59,322 nucleotides of DNA. Source: a virus. The first letter of the stretch is position 1, and each line of letters starts with the position of its first letter. Where the stretch lies: positions 1 through 59,322 of IMG/VR virus record IMGVR_UViG_3300028197_000779; one strand, given 5' to 3'. The notes under the pieces are model-generated. The model did not search any database. It saw nothing but the letters and a program-made list of their open reading frames with translations, and had not been told where the DNA came from. Position numbers and translations under genes: made by a program. This document shows, in pieces, positions 51,888 to 59,322 of this stretch.

Positions 51888-51916
51888 AGTATACCATTCT
51901 TCAGTTTGTTTGTAAA
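51888..51916 (-). promoter_or_regulatory. Sigma70 promoter of purC operon
   Basis: Minus strand TTTACA, 17-base spacer, TATACT with an upstream TGG extension. A transcript would start near 51881, inside the hairpin. Confidence 0.72.
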
Positions 51917-51925
51917 GGATATTTT

Positions 51926-52240
51926 CTAGTCTCTCTGACGCCAATCATCTGGTTTATCTCTTTGAAACCAGTCTACAATTTCATCAGCATCACCAAACCC
52001 CGTTTTGTAATTGGATGGATCGGGGTCTCCTAAACCCATCCTATTCATAAAATCATCTATACTGCCTTCTTCAATATCTTGCGATGCCTGACGACGTGCT
52101 TTATTCAACCAATCTCTAGCAAGAGTATGTGCTTTAGCAAGTTTTTCTGCCCAGATCATATCATCTAAAGGAACTTCTTGATTGTTTGCAATACAACGAC
52201 AAATAGATTCAAGACGAAGGCGATACGCAGTAGATAACAT
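51926..52240 (-). CDS. Hypothetical protein, 104 aa
   Basis: MLSTAYRLRLESICRCIANN then acidic helices (WAEKLAKAHTLARDWLNKAR; ADEIVDWFQRDKPDDW). Conserved-looking cyanophage protein. Closest upstream of the purC promoter. Function unknown. Confidence 0.6.
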   Translation of the reverse strand: MLSTAYRLRLESICRCIANNQEVPLDDMIWAEKLAKAHTLARDWLNKARRQASQDIEEGSIDDFMNRMGLGDPDPSNYKTGFGDADEIVDWFQRDKPDDWRQRD

Positions 52241-52244
52241 AAAT

Positions 52245-52487
52245 TTATGTCTCTTTATTTTTATTTATTTCTACCATCAATTTTTTAGCAATTTGCAAAG
52301 AACGACGGTGTATCATATATTTTACCACAGGATTGCGTGGATTGTTAGTCAACCACCACCAATAGCGTTTTATTTCAGTATTTGCTAACTTTGACCCATA
52401 CACAAAAATAGCAGCAGCACGTTCATCGGTTATGATGATATATGCAACTACCACAAACATCCCCAAAAGGATTATGTATGAGTGCAT
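52245..52487 (-). CDS. Small membrane protein, 80 aa
   Basis: MHSYIILLGMFVVVAYIIIT is one membrane span; the rest is basic (RYWWWLTNNP, HRRSLQIAKKLM). Start overlaps the stop of the 59-aa gene. Function unknown. Confidence 0.62.
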   Translation of the reverse strand: MHSYIILLGMFVVVAYIIITDERAAAIFVYGSKLANTEIKRYWWWLTNNPRNPVVKYMIHRRSLQIAKKLMVEINKNKET

Positions 52488-52666
52488 TAGTTAAACTCCT
52501 CATTCCTACGATTATCGATATATGAGATAATTTCAGTTCTCCACTCCATCAATTCATGAAAACACTCTTGATTGTGAGCACATTCACGAAGTTGATGATC
52601 TGGTTTTAGAACACTCTCATAAAATAAACCTAGAGCATCGCGTCGTTTTTGCTGTTTATCGGTCAT
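52487..52666 (-). CDS. Hypothetical protein, 59 aa
   Basis: MTDKQQKRRDALGLFYESVL; His/Cys-rich middle (PDHQLRECAHNQECFHEL) could bind a metal. Overlaps both neighbours. Function unknown. Confidence 0.6.
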   Translation of the reverse strand: MTDKQQKRRDALGLFYESVLKPDHQLRECAHNQECFHELMEWRTEIISYIDNRRNEEFN

Positions 52667-52890
52667 TTTTGTGACTTCTTTTTAAGAGTTTTCCGTTGGT
52701 TGTTGATAAAATCAACAGATTGCTTATAGGTATTCAATACCTTTACCTGACACCCATTATGTATAATCATGAATTTCTTACCAAATGGAACGGCAGCCCA
52801 CATTCCATCATTAGTCACATAACCCAACGGATCTTTTGGTTTTGGATTAAGGACTCCAGGACGAGAAACAAAAGGTTTAAGAAATCCCAT
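52663..52890 (-). CDS. Hypothetical basic protein, 75 aa
   Basis: MGFLKPFVSRPGVLNPKPKD and a lysine-rich tail. Start at ATG overlapping the stop of the 46-aa gene (TGATGG). Function unknown. Confidence 0.6.
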   Translation of the reverse strand: MGFLKPFVSRPGVLNPKPKDPLGYVTNDGMWAAVPFGKKFMIIHNGCQVKVLNTYKQSVDFINNQRKTLKKKSQK

Positions 52891-53030
52891 CAAAAAACAG
52901 CAGTAACACTAACAACTTTAGCGTTAGGATTACGTGCTAGAGCAACTTGCTTTGCCTCTTGATAATCACGAGCACGAACTTGCTCAGTGAAAACTTGACC
53001 TGCAACGTAAAGTTTGACTTCGCATTTCAT
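52890..53030 (-). CDS. Micro-protein, 46 aa
   Basis: MKCEVKLYVAGQVFTEQVRA then DYQEAKQVALARNPNAKVVS, ending TAVF. A compact ferredoxin- or KOW-like beta/alpha/beta pattern widely found in cyanophages, to my recollection. First gene behind the extended -10 promoter at 53057. Function unknown. Confidence 0.65.
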   Translation of the reverse strand: MKCEVKLYVAGQVFTEQVRARDYQEAKQVALARNPNAKVVSVTAVF

Positions 53031-53056
53031 GGTGGTGTTCCCTTGATTACTTTAAT

Positions 53057-53088
53057 ATTATAGCAGAGTGGAGCAGGGTTTCTGCTCC
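53057..53088 (-). promoter_or_regulatory. Hairpin followed by extended -10 promoter TGCTATAAT
   Basis: TATAAT at 53057-53062 with TGC before it (TGCTATAAT). A GGAGCAG/CTGCTCC hairpin lies just upstream of it on the minus strand, after the helicase stop. The hairpin lacks a U-run, so it is a weak terminator. Drives 53030 and following genes. Confidence 0.6.
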
Positions 53089-53101
53089 CAGTGTGACAGT
53101 T

Positions 53102-54280
53102 CTACTTCCGCACCACTGAGATAGCAGGTTCTCCCTGCTGGAATACGGTATCTACAACCGCTTGAACGCTCTTGGCAGTGCCTATGCCCACCTTATCAAA
53201 CACTGGCACACATACCAATCCGAACGTCTTCTCAGCGCCACCCAGGCGGATTACACGCCCAATGCTCTGGGAAATACCGATATAATCCATGTTCCGCATG
53301 AACAGAACTGCCTCCAGTCCCTTTACGTTGATGCCTTCAGAAAGAATACTATGGTGCATCACAACAAACTTACGATTCTCTTCTGTGCCCCACTGATTAA
53401 GAGTCTTGAAGAATACTTCGCGGGATACTTTCTTACCGTCGATGATAGCACCAGTTTTGCTAGTGATAAACATCCAGTGATAACCACGTTCATACAATTC
53501 TTTGCAGAAGTCAGATTGAGTAACAAGACGGACAATCTGCTTTGTGGAACGTGCAGCAATCAGAACCTTGCCGATCTCGTTATCATCAATGGTATCAAGC
53601 AGATTCTTCTCATCAGACTGCTTGAAATCACCCTGAGGTAGTTGCTGAACCACAACTTTGGGGGGCAGGATGTAACCTTCCTTGACTAGTTGTGGTGCAG
53701 GAACATTACAAATGACCTGACCATAAACCTCAGGATCATTCATTCCTGGTTTGAATACAGTCAGCGAATGTTTTGGGGTTGCAGTAAAGAAATAGCAACG
53801 ATCAGCATCGTTAGAAAAGAATTCAGTAGGAGGGAAAAAGTTACGTTGAACTGAGTTATGTGCCTCATCAAAGTAAATTGTATTTACTTCAATGTCTGCC
53901 TCTTGAATGCGATGCAGAGAATGATATGTGGTGAAGATAATAACATTCTCACCAGCAGTTCTTGCAGTGTTGTTGAACAGTGCAATCTTCTCTGGTTTGG
54001 TGCTACTGAAATACTCAATCTCACCACTATGAACGTGCATCACATGGGTGTGAGTGGTGTCAATAATATCAAGAAACTCTTTGCAGAGTTGTTCAGCAAG
54101 AAGAATACGGGGGGCAACAACAACAAAAGTCTGACCGCGATCAATCAATTCCATGTTAGTCATGGCATCTTCGATCATGCAAATGGTCTTACCACCACCT
54201 GTAGGGATGATCACCTGACCTCTGCTGTTGTCCCACATTGCATTAACTGCCTTTTTCTGGTGGGGGCGAAGGGTGATCAA
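53102..54280 (-). CDS. SF2 DEAH-box helicase (paralogue 2)
   Basis: 392 residues with PTGGGKT, DEAHNS, TAT (FFTATP) and the motif VI-like QSIGRVIRLGGAE. Paralogue of the helicase at 543-1781. Start is TTG, preceded by GGAG at a good distance and by the promoter TGCTATAAT at 54306. Likely role is DNA or RNA remodelling, recombination (UvsW-like) or restriction support. The two copies are too diverged to be a recent duplication. Confidence 0.88.
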   Translation of the reverse strand: MITLRPHQKKAVNAMWDNSRGQVIIPTGGGKTICMIEDAMTNMELIDRGQTFVVVAPRILLAEQLCKEFLDIIDTTHTHVMHVHSGEIEYFSSTKPEKIALFNNTARTAGENVIIFTTYHSLHRIQEADIEVNTIYFDEAHNSVQRNFFPPTEFFSNDADRCYFFTATPKHSLTVFKPGMNDPEVYGQVICNVPAPQLVKEGYILPPKVVVQQLPQGDFKQSDEKNLLDTIDDNEIGKVLIAARSTKQIVRLVTQSDFCKELYERGYHWMFITSKTGAIIDGKKVSREVFFKTLNQWGTEENRKFVVMHHSILSEGINVKGLEAVLFMRNMDYIGISQSIGRVIRLGGAEKTFGLVCVPVFDKVGIGTAKSVQAVVDTVFQQGEPAISVVRK

Positions 54281-54305
54281 ATGCTCTCCTGTCCTGTATG
54301 AACAT

Positions 54306-54311
54306 ATTATA
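54306..54311 (-). promoter_or_regulatory. Extended -10 promoter of helicase 2
   Basis: TGCTATAAT about 26 bases upstream of the TTG start at 54280; follows a terminator hairpin. Confidence 0.65.
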
Positions 54312-54315
54312 GCAG

Positions 54316-54338
54316 AAAGGGATCCCCAAAGGAACCCC
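54316..54338 (-). terminator. Terminator of the split-methyltransferase operon
   Basis: Minus strand GGGGTTCC...GGGATCCC stem (with G-U pairs) then TTT, a few bases after the stop of the 136-aa gene. Confidence 0.6.
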
Positions 54339-54346
54339 CTGTGCCA

Positions 54347-54757
54347 CTAAAAGAACTGTTCTACACCAACTGGTTCCCCGAAACTATAATCATATGTAAG
54401 AGCATCATGACACACATAATGTGGGTGATCAGTAGGAACACCAACTCTCTCACATAATTCTTTATGATTATCTTCCATTAACTCAACAGCATATACCATA
54501 TTACCAATAACATATTGACGATCATGATATTCTGAGAGTTTATCAATCAAAGCAACAATAAAGTTTCCAGAACCAGCAGAGTTGTCAAGGAAGGTTGAAG
54601 TAGGATCCTTTAATTTCTCTTCTGAAATCTCATTAACCATCTCATTACAAAGTTCTGTAGGAGTGAAAACTTCTTGTGTTTCAGCAATACGCTCATCAGA
54701 TCTTTCAATCTTAGATCCAACATCTTGATTATGTTTATTCTTACTCACCTTTACCAT
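54347..54757 (-). CDS. Split adenine methyltransferase, SAM-binding half
   Basis: 136 residues. EVFTPTELCNEMVNEI (motif X) leads to FLDNSAGSGNF (motif I, residues 56-66) and CHDALTYDYSF near the end (motif III). The chain stops before motif IV, so this is the N-terminal half of a typical N6-adenine methyltransferase. The catalytic half is in the upstream overlapping gene. Probably works as a two-chain enzyme. Confidence 0.8.
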   Translation of the reverse strand: MVKVSKNKHNQDVGSKIERSDERIAETQEVFTPTELCNEMVNEISEEKLKDPTSTFLDNSAGSGNFIVALIDKLSEYHDRQYVIGNMVYAVELMEDNHKELCERVGVPTDHPHYVCHDALTYDYSFGEPVGVEQFF

Positions 54758-55487
54758 CCAAACACTTTATATAAGTTGAAATAAGATCATTCTTACCAAA
54801 ATGATATCTACCATTGCATTGGTTTGCAACTTCTCTAAACTTAGGAGCAAATTCAAGAAAGTTATCAATTACTTGAGGATTATTTACTTTGATAAAATGA
54901 TGTCCCTTTGCATAGTGAGTGAAGTCTTCCGTTTTTACTCTACCACTAGGTCCACAACCATACTCACCAATGAAAACATCAGCATCAAATCGATTCTCAT
55001 ATGAAAGGAACTCAAAATCTGGATGAATTGTGTGCATGAAAATCTTTTCACGCTTCTCTTTTCTTACAACCCAACGTTGTTTTACAGCACTAATACCACC
55101 AGGGAAAGTAGCTGGATCGAGATCTTGATCACCAACACAATGTAAGTTTGGTGAAATCTTATTCAGTGAAGATGGTTTACGAACAGAAGTTGGCAACACA
55201 AACCGAATATCATCAGTGAGTTTTGAAGTTTTATTCAGAAACTTGATTGCTAGATTTGCACCAACCCCATATGGTGGATTGCCGATTGACATTGTGAAAC
55301 GCATTTTTCGTTGAATAAGATAATCTAGATTTTCTGTTATAGTTATTTTAGCATGTTGTTGTTGAATTGCATAAGTGTGCGTAGAATTATCTTCCCAAAC
55401 CCAAATATTCTCTGGTTTCCACCCACTTTTCAAGGAAGCAAGAGTATGAACACCAGAAGGATCACCAACAATAAGGAGAGAGTTCAC
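54741..55487 (-). CDS. Split adenine methyltransferase, catalytic (NPPY) half
   Basis: 248 residues. SIGNPPYGVGANLAIKFLNK contains the catalytic motif IV NPPY (70-73) followed by a helix and a target-recognition-like C-terminal portion. The N-terminal GDPSGVHTL and WVWEDNST resemble a partly degraded Rossmann start. Overlaps the helicase-nuclease gene (ATGA) and the SAM-half gene by 17 bases. Needs the 136-aa partner to bind SAM, by inference. Confidence 0.8.
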   Translation of the reverse strand: MNSLLIVGDPSGVHTLASLKSGWKPENIWVWEDNSTHTYAIQQQHAKITITENLDYLIQRKMRFTMSIGNPPYGVGANLAIKFLNKTSKLTDDIRFVLPTSVRKPSSLNKISPNLHCVGDQDLDPATFPGGISAVKQRWVVRKEKREKIFMHTIHPDFEFLSYENRFDADVFIGEYGCGPSGRVKTEDFTHYAKGHHFIKVNNPQVIDNFLEFAPKFREVANQCNGRYHFGKNDLISTYIKCLDGKGE

Positions 55488-57610
55488 AGGGAGATGTCCA
55501 ACAGAGATTTTACCAATTCTAAAGGCATTGACTTCTGATTCTGACGAGAGCAGGACAGTTTCTCAAGTGTCTTGCACTCATCTTCTTTCATAGAGTGCTG
55601 AATATCGACGACTGCCTGGTTGATACGATAAGAGAAGGACTTTGCATCGATCACACCTTCATGAACCAGTTCAGCAATAATCCCCTCCGAATCAAGAGTA
55701 TTGTGAATGTAGTGCTCAGAATTAATGACCTTGTCAATACTGTTTGGGACTGAATCGCTCTTGATGCAGTGATACACAGTTAGTGGAACTCGCTCCAGGA
55801 TAGAACGAATCGTCTCTTTTTTAGCAAGAAGTTCAGAATTATCTTGTTTTTCAGATGCTTCACCTTCACTCTTAAGATTGCTCTTACCGTTGGCACCGTT
55901 ATCATTTACGTCACGCTTATCAACCTTTTTCTTCTCTGTGGAAAAAAGATTAAGGTTGAACTGACAGTGAGAGAGTTTTTCATAATCTATGCCACGGATA
56001 GTGCCCGAGACCATCGAGATTGTATTGGAAACATCAGAAGCAAAAATTGCTGCGATCTGATCCTGAGAAATAGACTCAAATCCATTAGACCACTCGGTGA
56101 TCGAGACGAAATCTAACATAGTGAACTCAGATATCTGAGGAGCGTTATCACAAGCAGCAATAAATGCCTCGCGGAGAGAGTTCAAACAGCGTTGAGGGCA
56201 GAAATCAATCACATCCCAATCATGCTCAGAAGACCCACCACGGAAGGCAAACTGAGTCCAGAAGTTGAGTGATTCACCTTCGGTTGCATTGATGACAGTA
56301 TCAATCTCACGTACCGTAACACCAAGAACATTTGCAGAGACCGTCAGAATAATCGAATACTCATTTTCTGCGACGTGCTTTCTGATGCTATCAGGATCTT
56401 TCTTTGCATCGCCAGTAACAACTAGAGGAGAGAACTTGGTTTTTTCTAGGTACTTCACAGAAGCATAACATGCTGCTACCGAAGGCAGTGCCATGTAAAT
56501 GTGAAACTTACCATTAAGCAGACGATCTTTAGGTTTCAGAAACTTTTGATCACCAAAATAGGTTGCATAAAAGTCTTGAACCAAGGAAGGTTCCATGAAA
56601 TCAGTCTTATCCTCATTTATAGAAAAGAGGTTCTTCATTGCATCAGGATCATCCCCATAGAGTTTCTGATAAGAATCAGTATCATATTTGGCAAGAATAA
56701 CTCTCATAGAAGGAGCATTATTCAGACCTTGTTTCTTATTCAATTGCTCTTCAAAATAAGAGTAAGTATAAGAATTAGACTCGGAGAAATCCCAGATCAT
56801 ATCAAAAGCAGTGCCAGTTACATACAGAACCTGGCAATCAAACTTCTTATGAAGATTCTTGAATTGAGTTGAATTATAACCATGGTGTGCTTCATCATAG
56901 ACGATTAAATCTACATCACATGGAATCTTGTTCCAGCGATTGTTACCCTGAACCGTGGTCCACAAGACCAGTTGTTTGTCAGTATTGTACCAATATTCAA
57001 TGTCTTCCAGATAGTTTTTATCTGCAAGATCAATGAATACGAGATCATTGTACTCTGAAAAGTCTTTGCTATCATCCTTCCAAGATTGAATAGGAGAAGT
57101 GTAGCGAGAAACAATCAGACTAACTTTGACACCTTTACGTGCAATTGCTGACAAAACCATGATGGATTTACCAGCACGGCACTTAGCAAATAAAAGAAAC
57201 TCTTTCCATTCTTCCCAACTAGAAAGAACTTTATTGACAAACTCTTGCTGATGTTTTTCGAGAGTCAGACGTTTCTTGGTCTTGGGAGTCTCAGGAAAAA
57301 ATTCTTTTTCAATACGATTAGCAAGAATATCAAGATCTACCTTATGAGAAAACCATTCAGCAGACTTTTGAATTGTAGGTTGTATCTTCAACCAATCATG
57401 AACCCAAGTATCTAAAACAGGAACACCTTCCCACCAACCAATTAAAATTAGTTTTTCTCCCCTTGCTTTCAAATAATTATGAAACTTTGCCCAGTCACCG
57501 TCTTTATGTCGTTTTTCAAGAGGACGTTCGGTCATACCAAAACAGAAAACCTTGTAATCCTCTGAAGCAAGCATATAAAGATTTTTCTTGATCTTAAAAC
57601 CAGTCGTCAT
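55484..57610 (-). CDS. GIY-YIG-like nuclease fused to SF2 helicase
   Basis: 708 residues. N-terminal domain (LYMLASEDYKVFCFGMTER, PLEKRHKDGDW, and SAEWF near 83-87) resembles GIY-YIG/T5orf172-type nucleases. The helicase part has CRAGKS (Walker A, 144-149), YDEAHHG (DEAH, 239-242) and TGT (265-267) and a helicase C half. The C-terminal ~200 residues are unassigned and contain a charged linker (EKKKVDKRDVNDNGANG). First gene of an operon with the split methyltransferase, suggesting a restriction-modification or anti-competitor system. Confidence 0.75.
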   Translation of the reverse strand: MTTGFKIKKNLYMLASEDYKVFCFGMTERPLEKRHKDGDWAKFHNYLKARGEKLILIGWWEGVPVLDTWVHDWLKIQPTIQKSAEWFSHKVDLDILANRIEKEFFPETPKTKKRLTLEKHQQEFVNKVLSSWEEWKEFLLFAKCRAGKSIMVLSAIARKGVKVSLIVSRYTSPIQSWKDDSKDFSEYNDLVFIDLADKNYLEDIEYWYNTDKQLVLWTTVQGNNRWNKIPCDVDLIVYDEAHHGYNSTQFKNLHKKFDCQVLYVTGTAFDMIWDFSESNSYTYSYFEEQLNKKQGLNNAPSMRVILAKYDTDSYQKLYGDDPDAMKNLFSINEDKTDFMEPSLVQDFYATYFGDQKFLKPKDRLLNGKFHIYMALPSVAACYASVKYLEKTKFSPLVVTGDAKKDPDSIRKHVAENEYSIILTVSANVLGVTVREIDTVINATEGESLNFWTQFAFRGGSSEHDWDVIDFCPQRCLNSLREAFIAACDNAPQISEFTMLDFVSITEWSNGFESISQDQIAAIFASDVSNTISMVSGTIRGIDYEKLSHCQFNLNLFSTEKKKVDKRDVNDNGANGKSNLKSEGEASEKQDNSELLAKKETIRSILERVPLTVYHCIKSDSVPNSIDKVINSEHYIHNTLDSEGIIAELVHEGVIDAKSFSYRINQAVVDIQHSMKEDECKTLEKLSCSRQNQKSMPLELVKSLLDISL

Positions 57611-57641
57611 GATGAGTATGCTAGGAACTCAGAATATGATT

Positions 57642-57647
57642 ATTATA
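57642..57647 (-). promoter_or_regulatory. Extended -10 promoter TGCTATAAT before the nuclease-helicase gene
   Basis: TATAAT with TGC upstream, about 31 bases before the ATG at 57610, just past a terminator hairpin. Confidence 0.65.
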
Positions 57648-57651
57648 GCAG

Positions 57652-57675
57652 AAAAGGGAACTCGTGAAAGTTCCC
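57652..57675 (-). terminator. Terminator hairpin with U-run
   Basis: Minus strand GGGAACTTTCACGAGTTCCC then TTTT. Seven-base perfect stem. Ends the transcript arriving from the tail-fibre gene. Confidence 0.85.
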
Positions 57676-57733
57676 TCAACCACTTTAAGTATTGTCATAA
57701 GGTCAAAGCTTTCTCTTCAACCTTAACAAAGGC

Positions 57734-57762
57734 ACTCTAGCAAAAGTAGGGCACCTTGTCAA
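57734..57762 (-). promoter_or_regulatory. Sigma70-type promoter after the tail-fibre gene
   Basis: Minus strand TTGACA, 17-base spacer, TAGAGT. It lies after the right-hand structural gene and before the terminator at 57652-57675. Confidence 0.68.
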
Positions 57763-57768
57763 GCCATA

Positions 57769-59322
57769 TTAGTGGAGATTTACAAATGTTCCGTTTGCTT
57801 TTACTTTTAGTTTATTATTATTAGTATCATAAACAACTGATCCGTTTGGAATATCAGAATCATTTTGCAGTGTAGTTACGTTTGCACTAGTAACTTGTGG
57901 GAAAGCAATAGATTCAAGCGTTCCACTCATAGTTACATGAATGATTCTCTTAAAAGTATTAGTATCATTATTTGTAGCAATACCAACCTTGACACAATCT
58001 AATTGTCTATCGTAGAATATTCCTCCAGGAACTTGCTTTCCACTACCAGCTGAGTCTACGTTATTATCAATTGTTGAATCGGATGGACTATTAACTAGAT
58101 TAGTCAATGCCGTTGTTGACATTGATGGTAAAATCAATGGACTTGATGATCCACCAAGATCTAAACAAGATCTAGGAACATGAGTGTTAATGCCAACACT
58201 ATATTGGTAAGTGTGATTTTCACTTATTTGTGTTTGAACGTATTTGATAGTATTAACAGCATCATTATGAAGACCAGAAATGAAGATAGTGGATCCACTA
58301 GTATTACCAAGAACTGATAAATTTCCTACAAAATGAGCATTACCATAGTTAACATCACGTTGATTGCCCGCGTTTGCTCTATTGTCTGCTGGAATTGAGG
58401 TTGTTCCAACTGCAAGAGATCCATCTTGGGTATCAAAAATTCTTAGACTTTTTTCAATAAAGGCATTACCCTGAACTTGTAATGTTGGATTACCGTAACC
58501 TGAGGTAAATGCTGCTCTAGATTCTGTGCCAATGTTTGCTCCGGTAACAAATGTTCCGATGCCAGAAGTAACTTTGAAATCAGTTATTGTTGCAATATCA
58601 ATAGTTGCGCTAGCAAAAGTGCTAATTCCAGTAGAATTAATATCACCATCAATGTTTGAAGTAAGTGTTGTCGTTCCGCCACCAAAAGTAACTTGGTTTG
58701 AACCTTGTCCTGCTGTTATAGTTCCTTCTACAACAATATTTCCAGTTGCTGCAACGTTTCCAGTAACATCTAATGCTTGTGCTGGAGTTGCTTTATTGAT
58801 ACCAACAAGACCTTCATGAGATGCTACAAGAATATTACTTCCACTATGAGAAACTGTGAAATCACTTGTTGTATTGATTCCAGAACCACCAGCAAGTATT
58901 ACACTAATATCACCACTAGCATCTTTATTTGTAAGTGTTAGATCTGTTCCATTATAAGCAATGGTTGCTGTATCATCTGTTGAACCAGTGAGATCTCTAG
59001 AAAGTGTAATGCTCGATGTAGCATTTTCTGAGATCAATCTCAGTTCGTTATCTGCATATTTTACAACTTGAATCGAAGATGTTGGTGCAGAAGTTCCAAT
59101 TCCAATATTTTGTGAAGAACCTAGAAGGGCAACACCAGTTGAACCCGAACCAACAAATTGATTAGTGTTGACAGATAAACTACCAGTAACACTAGTATCA
59201 CCAGTTATTGCAAGATTGTCATTAACGTTTGTATTTCCTGAAGCAGAATTTAGATTAAGATCACCAGTTCTAGTATCTAAAGTATTTGCAACAACACCCA
59301 ATCTTAATTCTTCGGCATGAAC
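57769..59322 (-). CDS. Tail-fibre-like structural protein, N-terminus beyond window
   Basis: Frame open to the window edge, so the N-terminus is missing; at least 517 residues. Motifs: GDLNLNSASGNTNVNDNLAIT, SASGNTNVND-like repeats, LVGINKATPAQALDVTGN and TGNVAATGNIVVEGTITAGQ, the repeated knot pattern of phage tail fibres. C-terminus ends NNKLKVKANGTFVNLH. A fibre or fibre-domain role is inferred. Confidence 0.65.
   Translation of the reverse strand, partial: VHAEELRLGVVANTLDTRTGDLNLNSASGNTNVNDNLAITGDTSVTGSLSVNTNQFVGSGSTGVALLGSSQNIGIGTSAPTSSIQVVKYADNELRLISENATSSITLSRDLTGSTDDTATIAYNGTDLTLTNKDASGDISVILAGGSGINTTSDFTVSHSGSNILVASHEGLVGINKATPAQALDVTGNVAATGNIVVEGTITAGQGSNQVTFGGGTTTLTSNIDGDINSTGISTFASATIDIATITDFKVTSGIGTFVTGANIGTESRAAFTSGYGNPTLQVQGNAFIEKSLRIFDTQDGSLAVGTTSIPADNRANAGNQRDVNYGNAHFVGNLSVLGNTSGSTIFISGLHNDAVNTIKYVQTQISENHTYQYSVGINTHVPRSCLDLGGSSSPLILPSMSTTALTNLVNSPSDSTIDNNVDSAGSGKQVPGGIFYDRQLDCVKVGIATNNDTNTFKRIIHVTMSGTLESIAFPQVTSANVTTLQNDSDIPNGSVVYDTNNNKLKVKANGTFVNLH

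Noticed and set aside
57652-57720. Possible 25-codon leader peptide spanning the terminator
   Set aside because: A short ATG frame exists but has no convincing Shine-Dalgarno and includes the hairpin; not supported.
1-59322. tRNA genes, integrase, psbA/psbD
   Set aside because: None recognised in the window; absence here does not speak for the rest of the genome.

Overview
The window looks like part of a T4-like cyanophage (marine cyanomyovirus) genome, probably infecting phycobilisome-bearing Synechococcus or a relative. The grounds are homologues of T4 head-completion and baseplate proteins (gp4, gp5, gp26, gp48, gp53, gp54, a gp27-like hub), T4-type late promoter boxes (TATAAATA and close variants) just upstream of virion genes, and cyanophage metabolic genes (cp12, cpeT, purM, purC, a glutaredoxin). 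Nearly every gene lies on the minus strand with ATGA or TAATG overlaps; only gp48 and gp53 are on the plus strand. No tRNA, CRISPR array or integrase was seen. All functions below come from reading protein motifs, without database searches.

Layout. 1-8 kb: an SF2 helicase next to a PD-(D/E)XK-like protein, many small accessory genes, one 2OG-Fe(II) oxygenase, and a probable restriction endonuclease plus DNA methyltransferase pair behind its own sigma70-type promoter. 8-16.5 kb: six consecutive 2OG-Fe(II)/JmjC-type oxygenases, a coiled-coil protein, an unknown protein and two flavin-dependent tryptophan-halogenase-like proteins. 16.5-29 kb: tail-fibre/appendage genes, including three tandem 269-residue glycine/histidine-rich adhesin-like paralogues, each with its own late promoter box, plus another oxygenase. 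29-31.4 kb: a secreted HExxH protein, a JmjC/cupin protein and small genes including a Phd-like one. 31.4-47.5 kb: the baseplate/tail assembly block: gp5, cpeT, cp12, gp27-like hub, two paralogous tape-measure-like proteins (one carrying two peptidoglycan-hydrolase domains), gp26 with a probable -1 frameshift into a gp51-like frame, gp54, a small conserved protein, gp4, and divergent gp48-gp53. 47.5-53 kb: glutaredoxin, purM, purC and a string of small genes, including a near-identical duplicated gene flanking purM. 53-57.7 kb: a second SF2 helicase and a three-gene operon that fuses a GIY-YIG-like domain to a helicase and splits an adenine methyltransferase over two genes. The right edge holds a truncated tail-fibre-like gene.

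Working together: the structural genes build the baseplate, tail tube and adhesins. The oxygenase/halogenase block sits directly upstream (genomically) of the adhesins and may modify proteins or small molecules during infection. cp12, cpeT, purM and purC redirect host carbon, pigment and purine metabolism. The nuclease/methylase/helicase modules may protect phage DNA or attack competing DNA. The strongest unusual signals are the gp26/gp51 slippery site, the split methyltransferase operon, the oxygenase-halogenase-adhesin block, and a perfect consensus promoter for cpeT whose -35 box contains the cp12 stop codon.
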